9,975 nucleotides of DNA from Acidobacteriota bacterium (GTDB lineage Bacteria; Acidobacteriota; Terriglobia; Terriglobales; Acidobacteriaceae), in the NCBI GenBank assembly GCA_003225655.1, contig QIAW01000595.1:1-9975 (forward strand), read 5' to 3'. The notes beneath the pieces were generated by a model. That model saw only the letters and a program-made list of their open reading frames with translations, was not told the origin of the DNA and made no database searches. Shown in pieces: positions 1 through 5,843 of this stretch. The translations under genes were made by a program, and so were the position numbers. Position 1 is the stretch's first letter. Every line of letters starts with the position of its first letter.

Positions 1-417
1 ATCGCCGCGCGAGCGCAGGAAAAGCTGGCGGCTAGCTCCGACGGCGCCGGCATGCTGGCATTGGCCGGCGGCGAGGCCACGAGAATCACCGCTGAAACCG
101 TAGTCAAAGCCTGGGAGGCGGGTGATCCGTTGGCCACCGAGGTCATGGATGAGACCGCGGAGATGTTCGCAGTCTGGCTGGGGAACACGATTGATCTGCT
201 CGAACCCGAGGTCATTGTTATCGGTGGCGGAGTAGGGGCCGCGATCCAGGGATTGTTTCCCCATATTCAAAGCCAGGCGGCCATCTGGAGCATTAACTCG
301 CTGTCCAGCGAGATTCCGCTGGTTACGGCAAAATACGGCGCTGACGCCGGCATTGTAGGATCGGCCGCGTTGTGGTTGAGTGAGCCGGCGTTATGCGAAA
401 CAGCATCGAAGGTCTAG
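1..417 (+). CDS. ROK-family sugar kinase, C-terminal part (5' end outside window)
   Basis: The reading frame is open from the first base to a TAG stop at 415-417, giving 138 residues of the C-terminal part of a ROK (repressor/ORF/kinase) protein. The visible signature is EPEVIVIGGGVG at about residues 68-79, preceded by a helix with the pattern usual just before it (GDPLATEV...MFAVWLGNTIDLL). The ROK zinc motif and ATP-binding N-terminus would lie upstream of the window. ROK kinases phosphorylate hexoses such as glucose, N-acetylglucosamine or N-acetylmannosamine in the cytoplasm. Substrate cannot be read from this fragment. The next gene starts 33 bp downstream on the same strand and encodes a GlmS-like sugar-phosphate isomerase/deaminase, so an amino-sugar kinase is a reasonable inference. 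The fragment carries no DNA-binding domain, but a ROK repressor would have it at the missing N-terminus, so that alternative is not excluded. Confidence 0.85.
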   Translation: MAARAQEKLAASSDGAGMLALAGGEATRITAETVVKAWEAGDPLATEVMDETAEMFAVWLGNTIDLLEPEVIVIGGGVGAAIQGLFPHIQSQAAIWSINSLSSEIPLVTAKYGADAGIVGSAALWLSEPALCETASKV

Positions 418-450
418 TCATCACTTTGGAGATACGGGAACCAGACTCTT

Positions 451-1512
451 ATGAGCCAAGCAAAACATTTTCAGCACTACATGCTCAAGGAAATTTATGA
501 GCAGCCGCTGGCCGTCTCCGAGACCGCCCACGAAAAAGATGCCAGCGGCCGCAGTTTGATTGAGCGGGTTCCCTGGAGCCTGGATGAGCTGAAGGCGCTG
601 AACAGGATTTGCATAGCGGCTTCCGGCACCAGCCGCCATGCCGGTATTGCGGGAAAATTCATGCTGGAAGCCCTGGCGCGCATCCCCACTGAGGTTGATT
701 TCGCCAGCGAGTTTCAGCACTGGCCGGTCGTGCTCGGTCCGGAACTGCTCATGCTGGTCATCACGCAATCGGGCGAAACTACCGATACTCTGGGCGCCAT
801 GCGAAAAGCCAAAAAGCACGTTGGCATTCATACCAAGGCCGGCCCGGAGCTATCGGTGCCTTCCACCAAGGCGTTCACGGCGCAATTGACGGCGCTGTTT
901 CTGCTGGCGCTGCGCCTGGCGGAAGCACGAGGAAATATTTCCTCAGAGTATGCGCAACAATGCGCCGCTGAGCTTGCGCTCATTCCGGAAAAACTGAAGT
1001 CAGTGCTGGGGATGGACCAGCGCTGCCTGGAACTGGGACACAAATACTGGAAGCATGAGGATTTCTTCTTCGCCGGCCGCGGAGTGCACTATGCCATCGC
1101 CATGGATGGCGCTCTGAAGCTGAAAGAAGTCTCGTACATCCACGCCGAGGGTTATCCTTCAGGCGAGATCCTTCACGGGCCTCTGGCGCTGATTGATGAC
1201 CGCGTGGTGGTTGTCGTGATTGCCACCTGCGACCCCAGCGATTCTGAGTCCATCGTTCGCTATGAAAAGACGATCTCGAACATTAAAGAATTCAAGGCCC
1301 GTTCCGGCAAAGTAATTGCCCTGGCCTGCCAGGGGGATAGAAACGTCGAAGCACTGGTGGATGACGTTCTCTACATACCGGCGGCTCCCGATATGCTCTC
1401 GCCCATCCTCGAGATCGTTCCTTTGCAACTGCTTGCCTATCACATCGCGGTTCTTCGCGGGCTGGATGTGGATCGTCCCCGCAGCCTGGCCAAGGCCGTG
1501 GTGAGGGAATAA
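451..1512 (+). CDS. Stand-alone GlmS-isomerase-like protein with two SIS domains (probable glucosamine-6-phosphate deaminase/isomerase)
   Basis: This 353-residue protein matches the isomerase half of GlmS but has no N-terminal glutaminase domain. That layout is known from NagB-II/GlmD-type glucosamine-6-phosphate deaminases, which turn GlcN-6-P into fructose-6-P and ammonia. Visible motifs are HYMLKEIYEQP at 9-19, SGTS at 58-61, QSGET at 106-110, STKAF at 138-142, KLKE at 223-226, HGPLALI at 242-248 and DRPRSLAK at 341-348. By alignment from memory with E. coli GlmS, K223, E226, H242 and K348 correspond to catalytic K485, E488, H504 and K603. Oddly, between KKHVG (121-125) and IHTKAGPE (126-133) about 21 residues are absent: the strand and helix normally reading AICNVxGSxxxRE. 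The ATG at 451 is kept because the conserved HYMxKEIYEQP starts at residue 9; the ribosome binding site is weak. Probably co-transcribed with the upstream ROK kinase. Confidence 0.9.
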   Translation: MSQAKHFQHYMLKEIYEQPLAVSETAHEKDASGRSLIERVPWSLDELKALNRICIAASGTSRHAGIAGKFMLEALARIPTEVDFASEFQHWPVVLGPELLMLVITQSGETTDTLGAMRKAKKHVGIHTKAGPELSVPSTKAFTAQLTALFLLALRLAEARGNISSEYAQQCAAELALIPEKLKSVLGMDQRCLELGHKYWKHEDFFFAGRGVHYAIAMDGALKLKEVSYIHAEGYPSGEILHGPLALIDDRVVVVVIATCDPSDSESIVRYEKTISNIKEFKARSGKVIALACQGDRNVEALVDDVLYIPAAPDMLSPILEIVPLQLLAYHIAVLRGLDVDRPRSLAKAVVRE

Positions 1513-1614
1513 CTCCTCAATCGCGTACTCCGGCCGCGAATTATCCAAGTGGACCTTAACGTCGCTTTCATGATGGCGTGCTATTCTTCCAGTCGTTCTA
1601 TTCATGGAGATCCG

Positions 1615-2118
1615 ATGACCATCAGTGAGATGATGCTACCTGAATTTGACCAAGAGATGGCCAACACCCGCAAGCTGCTGGAGCGCGTGCCGGAAGACAA
1701 GTTGGGATGGAAGCCGCATGAGAAATCCATGCCGCTGGGACGGCTGGCCGCCCACGTTGCTGAGCTGCCCAGTTGGGCGGTGAATACAATTCAGCAAGAC
1801 TCGCTCAGCCTGGATCCCGCAACTTTTAAGCCGGCGGAAATAACCTCGCGCAAAGAGCTTCTGGAGACTTTTGACAAGCACGTCACGGAGGCACGGAAAG
1901 CCATCGCCGGCGCCAGCGACGAGCACCTGCAGAAAATCTGGTCGCTGCAGTTTGGCGGCAAGACGGTGCTTTCTATGCCGCGGGCGGCCGTGCTGCGGGG
2001 CGTGGTGATGAACCACCTGGTTCATCATCGCGCGCAATTAGGGGTTTATTATCGCCTGAATGGTGTGCCGGTCCCGGGCATGTACGGCCCCTCGGCAGAT
2101 GATCCCAGGATGTTCTAA
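1615..2118 (+). CDS. DinB-family putative metal-dependent protein
   Basis: A 167-residue protein with the DinB/YfiT-like four-helix-bundle pattern. The probable metal-binding histidines are H47 (in LAAHVAELPSW) and the H134-x3-H138 pair in NHLVHHRAQLGVYYRL; the tail VPVPGMYGPSADDP is also typical. Family members are often thiol-dependent transferases or uncharacterised, and the substrate here is unknown. The frame is open upstream to an ATG at 1549, but I choose the ATG at 1615 because a GGAGA ribosome binding site lies at 1606-1610 and the DinB fold begins at once (MTISEMMLPEFDQEMANTRKLL trimmed to its first helix). The gene follows the SIS gene after 102 bp, so it may have its own promoter. 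Its TAA stop overlaps the TAG stop of the convergent AraC gene by 4 bp. Confidence 0.85.
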   Translation: MTISEMMLPEFDQEMANTRKLLERVPEDKLGWKPHEKSMPLGRLAAHVAELPSWAVNTIQQDSLSLDPATFKPAEITSRKELLETFDKHVTEARKAIAGASDEHLQKIWSLQFGGKTVLSMPRAAVLRGVVMNHLVHHRAQLGVYYRLNGVPVPGMYGPSADDPRMF

Positions 2119-3020
2119 AGCTGCTTGAGCTTGGCAGTGTTCCCGTTCCCGGAATTATGGGTCACCGTCATGACCACGTTGGAGAAATGCGGATCGATAC
2201 AAACATCTTTGCAGATACCCTGGCAGTATTTACGCCGCCAGGCCGCCGGAGGAACGCCGGCGATCTCGCTGAAGACCCGGGTGAAGTGATGGATGGTTTT
2301 GAATCCGGTCAATTCCGCGATTTCTTTGAGCGCATAGTCGGAATAACGGATCAGGTCTTTGGCTTTTTCCACGCGATACTGCAGCAGGTAGCGCATGGGC
2401 GGCATTCCCATGGTTTCTTTAAAATGGCGGTGGACGCTGCGGTTCGAGAGTCCGAGTGAGTTCGCAATCTGTTGCAGGTCCAGTTCCTGGGCGCGATGCG
2501 CCTTGATCATGTCGAGCACCTGCCGGCTGACCGTGTCGGTAATGACCTCGTCTTTTTGTTGTTCTCCAGTAGTGTCATCCTTTTGCGCCGACCGGTCGCT
2601 CCTGCGCAAATAGAGAATCAGGATCTGGAACAGATAGCTGCCGCACAATTCACGAAACAGGGACTGTTTGTGTTCCCCTTCCCAGCGGATCCTCTCGAAA
2701 AGATGAGAAATCTCAGCGTCGTCTTCCAAAACGTAGCTCGGCGAACGTAGCAGCGTTTGTTTCAACAACTTATCTTTGACCTGGAACTTGATGTCGAGCG
2801 TCTTCAAGTGGTCAACCGCATTGAGAGCGTGATATTGATTGGGTTTGATCAGGAACAGAACCGGTTTGGCGAGATTGTACGTGTGCTCCTGCAGAAAGAA
2901 CCGGCCCGAGCCTTGCAGGAAGTAGATCATCTGGAAGTAGTCATGCTTGTGCTTTTGCAACTTCCAGTGGGGCTGATAATCGTAGCGCGCGGTCCACAAA
3001 ACTTGAACAGATGAGCTCAA
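2115..3020 (-). CDS. AraC-family transcriptional regulator with cupin-like sensor domain
   Basis: A 301-residue one-component regulator. Residues about 10-90 form an AraC-type cupin-like ligand-sensing domain (histidines in LQKHKHDYFQMIYFLQGSG, then LIKPNQYHAL). Residues about 165-265 form the double helix-turn-helix: the first in LQQIANSLGLSNRSVHRHF at 182-200, the second in LKEIAELTGFKTIHHFTRVF at 231-250, ending with the family's PPAAWRRKY. A further 36 residues follow without recognised features. The start is TTG at 3018-3020, supported by a near-ideal Shine-Dalgarno GGGAGG (plus-strand 3028-3033) seven bases upstream; no ATG lies near. A sigma70-like promoter lies about 60-85 bp upstream. 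The target genes are unknown: candidates are itself, the divergent RMD1 gene or the sugar genes. The effector is likely a small molecule, perhaps a sugar, but this cannot be read from sequence. Confidence 0.93.
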   Translation of the reverse strand: MSSSVQVLWTARYDYQPHWKLQKHKHDYFQMIYFLQGSGRFFLQEHTYNLAKPVLFLIKPNQYHALNAVDHLKTLDIKFQVKDKLLKQTLLRSPSYVLEDDAEISHLFERIRWEGEHKQSLFRELCGSYLFQILILYLRRSDRSAQKDDTTGEQQKDEVITDTVSRQVLDMIKAHRAQELDLQQIANSLGLSNRSVHRHFKETMGMPPMRYLLQYRVEKAKDLIRYSDYALKEIAELTGFKTIHHFTRVFSEIAGVPPAAWRRKYCQGICKDVCIDPHFSNVVMTVTHNSGNGNTAKLKQL

Positions 3021-3027
3021 CGTTGGC

Positions 3028-3033
3028 CCTCCC
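3028..3033 (-). promoter_or_regulatory. Ribosome binding site deciding the TTG start of the AraC gene
   Basis: On the minus strand the sequence reads GGGAGG, then seven bases, then TTG. This strong match to the anti-16S sequence at standard spacing supports translation from TTG rather than from a later codon. Confidence 0.7.
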
Positions 3034-3076
3034 GGCAGAGTCCCGCAATACGAGACAACATACCTCAGAAGCCAGA

Positions 3077-3105
3077 AGAATATGCGGAGAGAAATGCCGT
3101 GTCAA
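3077..3105 (-). promoter_or_regulatory. Sigma70-type promoter of the AraC gene
   Basis: On the minus strand a perfect TTGACA (plus-strand 3100-3105) is followed by a 17-base spacer and TATTCT (3077-3082, four of six matches to TATAAT). Transcription would start near 3070, giving a leader of about 50 bases before the TTG start. Two palindromes lie just upstream of the -35 box, CCGGCCGG at 3113-3120 and TCGTACGA at 3122-3129, and could be operator sites; that part is speculation. Confidence 0.65.
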
Positions 3106-3305
3106 CAATTTTCCGGCCGGGTCGTACGAGGCCATGCTATATACCGAAATCTATTGGGAAAGAATCACTTCTCTTCGCGCCGTGGGGGTTGCTGGCCATT
3201 AGTTTGCCGCCGATTGTGCACGCATTTTGCATCTCATAGCATGTTGCTAAGATGTGCGCGGGATCATGAGAGTTCCGCTTAACTCCTTGGCATAACAGGG
3301 AATCT

Positions 3306-4391
3306 ATGCAAGAAGCATCTCTGCAAGGCAAGGTCCTGGTTTTATACCTCTTCGATGTTTGCGAAGAGATCAATCTCGATCGTCTTCGCGATATCCTCGG
3401 GCCAAAATGTGTGGGTGAGGGTCTAAAGAAGCACGCTGCCTACGAAAACGTTCAGTTTGCTCATCCGCCGGTGGTCGAGGCTGTGGAACCATTTGCAATC
3501 CGGGAGAGCGAAGCCATCCAGGGAACCATCAAGTATTACGACTACGGAGTCGTAAGCCTTATCTTTGAGCTTCCTTTCCAGGGAGATTGGGGGGCCCTGG
3601 TCAATGTTTCCAGTCATTGGATGTCTGAGAGCCGGCTGGAACGCGCCGCCATGGCCGTGGCGCGAGAGAAGCTGAAGACCGCGGCTGCTGCCCTGATCAA
3701 ACCTTACAAAGACTGGCTCAGCGAAGACTATTTCATCTTCGCCATCAAAGATGCGCCGGGAAGCGCCAGCGCAACCGAACTGCTGCGCACGCATGGGGCT
3801 GAAATTGCGCAGATTGTTCGGGGCGAAACCGCCACACTATCGGAGGGCGAGCAGAGCGAAGTCATACAATCGAGTCTTTCGTATTATCCGCGCGACCTGG
3901 CCGTCATCGGCTGGAATGCCACCTTCATTTATGACACCGAGCCTGGCGCCCAGACTGCGATCCAATTATTGGAATACGCCAACTCGCAATTGCTGGAATT
4001 CCGTCACTATGATGAACTGCTCACACGGGAGCTGGCGGGTGTTTACAAATCTCTGGACCGCACGGGTAGCATTTTTGACCGCTGGCGCATGGCCCGTTCT
4101 GCCTCGCGCCTGCTCACGCTTTTGCTTGATGTGATCGAGCTGACCGAGCGCGTGGATAACGCAATTAAATTCCTGAGCGATATGTTTTCCGCCCGGCTCT
4201 ATCGCCTTGCCGCCGCCAAGGTCGGCGTTCCTGACTACAAGAACCTGGTCAAAGAAAAGCTGAGCACTGCCGAAGAGCTTTATCGCTTCATGGTTGACCA
4301 GTTCCATCAGAGCCGGGCCTTTGTCCTGGAATTGCTGGTCGTGGTGATCTTAATTATTGAGCTGGCATTCGTTTTTTATGGAAAGGGCTGA
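3306..4391 (+). CDS. RMD1/DUF155-family protein with C-terminal membrane anchor
   Basis: A 361-residue protein with the RMD1 (DUF155) pattern. It has a basic, mixed N-terminal part, then KYYDYGVVSLIFELPF at about 76-91, a long middle helix-rich region with LLEYANSQLLEFRHYDELL at 221-239, then VPDYKNLVKEKLSTAEELY at 308-326, and a hydrophobic segment at about 339-357 (LELLVVVILIIELAFVFYG) that should be a single membrane helix very close to the C-terminus. Eukaryotic members (yeast Rmd1/Rmd8, human RMND1) act in meiotic division or mitochondrial translation; the bacterial role is not known to me. The bulk of the protein is predicted cytoplasmic, tail-anchored in the inner membrane. Start ATG at 3306 has AGGGA at 3297-3301, slightly close. 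It is divergent from the AraC gene and convergent with the next gene, so probably monocistronic. Confidence 0.85.
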   Translation: MQEASLQGKVLVLYLFDVCEEINLDRLRDILGPKCVGEGLKKHAAYENVQFAHPPVVEAVEPFAIRESEAIQGTIKYYDYGVVSLIFELPFQGDWGALVNVSSHWMSESRLERAAMAVAREKLKTAAAALIKPYKDWLSEDYFIFAIKDAPGSASATELLRTHGAEIAQIVRGETATLSEGEQSEVIQSSLSYYPRDLAVIGWNATFIYDTEPGAQTAIQLLEYANSQLLEFRHYDELLTRELAGVYKSLDRTGSIFDRWRMARSASRLLTLLLDVIELTERVDNAIKFLSDMFSARLYRLAAAKVGVPDYKNLVKEKLSTAEELYRFMVDQFHQSRAFVLELLVVVILIIELAFVFYGKG

Positions 4392-4426
4392 AGACGCAGA
4401 CCATTTCGCCGGGCGCAATCATTTAT

Positions 4427-5740
4427 TTATTTAGATGTCGCCTTGTCGATGATGGCGTGGGCTTCGTAGTCGGTGGTGGTCAGGAGAAAATCGGGAGTTG
4501 TTGTGGCGCGCACAACGATCTGGTAGTTGACCGGAAATGATCTATATCCTTCTGCCTTGATGCGGTCCAGGAATGAATGCAGGTCCTGGGGCGAAGTCAT
4601 GAAGTCCACGGCAGCGTTGCAGCCCACAGAGGTGATGCCGGAAAAGATGATTCTCCGGCGGCTTCCATCCATGTTTCCTTCCGTAGGAGAGATCGTAATC
4701 AGCCCATAAACCTCACTGTAGTGCCCGGTATCGTCACGCTTGGGGGCGTAGACCTTGTTGTTACGCCGGTCGCGTACCACTAGATCGCGCAAGGTGGGGT
4801 CGAAATCCACGGTGAAGGGCATGTTCTGGAGCAAAGTAGAGACCGCCAGGCTGTCCTCGGGGCTGCCGATCAGCAGCACGTTGCGTCCGCGAAATGAAAC
4901 CAGCGGCGCCGTGCGCTCCGGCAGGATCTGATAGGACGCCCCTACGGAGTTCAGCAGCTTGACTGCGGTCACGATGCCGAGCACATGGCCCATGCTGGCG
5001 GCGTTGTCCACAGTCTGCAATGTGAGCTTAGCATCGGCAGGCAGCGGACGGTGTCTGCGGTAGTACTCATAGCTTTCCGCGGGCGCAGGATACGACTGCA
5101 GGCCCGGCGGCAGCACGACCGGAAAAGGGTGAAAGATCATATGCAAGGGGTTTCCCACCGCGATGAGGATATTGGCATCGGGCCGGGCGATAGGTCCCCA
5201 GGCTTCGCGAACAATGGAATCAACCGCCGCCGCAGCCGTATTGCGGGTGAGAAAGAAAACGGCCACAGCGGCAACAATTAAACCAGCAGCGAACGCAATG
5301 AGAGTGGAAGTGAGCAGGCGCGGCGCTGGGAATGGCGTCTCAGGCGCCTGCGCCTCCGGCGCTGGCGCAGGCTCTCTTTCAACTCGAACGAAACGCGGGT
5401 GATAGGAGCCTTTGGCCAGTTCGATGCGGATTTCAGCTTCGGGTCTCTCGTGGAAGTAGAATTCTTCAAGCTTCTGCCGCAGGCTCCGGGCCATCACGCG
5501 AACGCTGGAATCTTCCAGGGCAGAAAAATCATTGGTCCGGCCCAGCGCTTTGACCGCGATCAGATACTCGGTGATCTCATCGGCCTTGCCCTCCAGTTCC
5601 ATCTCTCCGATGAAGCGCAGGAAGCTGCGAAGCTGGTCTGCCCGCGAGAAGGTATTGCTCTTGAGCACCAGATCCAGGGCTGCACGCTTGTCTTTTGTGG
5701 AGATAAGGCCTGCTGCAGGCACCGTTGCCAACCGCTCCAT
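4427..5740 (-). CDS. Predicted membrane-anchored winged-helix protein (ToxR/CadC-like layout) with extracytoplasmic domain
   Basis: A 437-residue protein in three parts. Residues about 20-118 form an N-terminal domain that I recognise as recurrent in Acidobacteria. Its second half, SVRVMARSLRQKLEEFY at 79-95 then IRIELAKGSYHPRF at 104-117, resembles the OmpR/PhoB winged helix (LRxKL...GxGYxF). A Pro/Ala-rich linker (121-140) leads to one hydrophobic helix at about 143-165. The remaining 270 residues should lie outside the cytoplasm and include NVLLIGSPEDSLAVSTLLQ (287-305) and IIFSGITSVGCNAAVDFM (364-381), alternating strands and helices as in a ligand-binding fold. I know no named function. 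The layout suggests a one-component transmembrane regulator. I prefer ATG at 5738-5740 with GAGG nine bases upstream over the TTG at 5753-5755, which has no ribosome binding site. Confidence 0.7.
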   Translation of the reverse strand: MERLATVPAAGLISTKDKRAALDLVLKSNTFSRADQLRSFLRFIGEMELEGKADEITEYLIAVKALGRTNDFSALEDSSVRVMARSLRQKLEEFYFHERPEAEIRIELAKGSYHPRFVRVEREPAPAPEAQAPETPFPAPRLLTSTLIAFAAGLIVAAVAVFFLTRNTAAAAVDSIVREAWGPIARPDANILIAVGNPLHMIFHPFPVVLPPGLQSYPAPAESYEYYRRHRPLPADAKLTLQTVDNAASMGHVLGIVTAVKLLNSVGASYQILPERTAPLVSFRGRNVLLIGSPEDSLAVSTLLQNMPFTVDFDPTLRDLVVRDRRNNKVYAPKRDDTGHYSEVYGLITISPTEGNMDGSRRRIIFSGITSVGCNAAVDFMTSPQDLHSFLDRIKAEGYRSFPVNYQIVVRATTTPDFLLTTTDYEAHAIIDKATSK

Positions 5741-5766
5741 GTGAGGGAACCTCAAGTTCGGGCAGT

Positions 5767-5795
5767 AGCATATAACGCGGGGAAACAGAAAACAA
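5767..5795 (-). promoter_or_regulatory. Possible sigma70-type promoter of the ToxR-like gene
   Basis: On the minus strand TTGTTT (plus-strand 5790-5795), a 17-base spacer and TATGCT (5767-5772, four of six matches) lie about 27-55 bases upstream of the ATG at 5740. The -35 match is only three of six, so this is tentative. Confidence 0.35.
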
Positions 5796-5843
5796 CATCT
5801 CTATCCGCTGCTTTGAAATGATTATTTTATTAGCTGAAACAGC

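Larger units (their letters stand above)
3021..3305. promoter_or_regulatory. Divergent intergenic region between the AraC gene and the RMD1-family gene
   Basis: These 285 bases hold no convincing gene. The left half carries the AraC promoter and ribosome binding site. For the rightward RMD1 gene only weak promoter candidates are visible: TTGTGC (3214-3219), 17 bases, TAGCAT (3237-3242) is the best-spaced one. Short open frames crossing this region on both strands have no family resemblance and no good ribosome binding sites. Confidence 0.5.

Noticed and set aside
1556..1587. Promoter TTAACG ... TATTCT upstream of the DinB gene
   Set aside because: The spacing is 20 bases, too long for a sigma70 promoter, and the alternatives match poorly.
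1159..1605. A 148-codon open frame on the minus strand opposite the end of the SIS gene
   Set aside because: It overlaps the catalytic part of the GlmS-like gene and resembles no protein family.
3011..3373. Several small open frames (63-78 codons) in the AraC-RMD1 gap
   Set aside because: They overlap each other or the promoter region, lack ribosome binding sites and show no conserved features.
4392..4426. Bidirectional terminator between the RMD1-family gene and the ToxR-like gene
   Set aside because: The 35-base gap has no inverted repeat long enough; only a short A/T-rich stretch (ATTTATTTATTTAG) is present.
5399..5821. A 140-codon open frame on the plus strand opposite the N-terminal part of the ToxR-like gene
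   Set aside because: It is antisense to the conserved winged-helix-like domain and shows no motif of its own.
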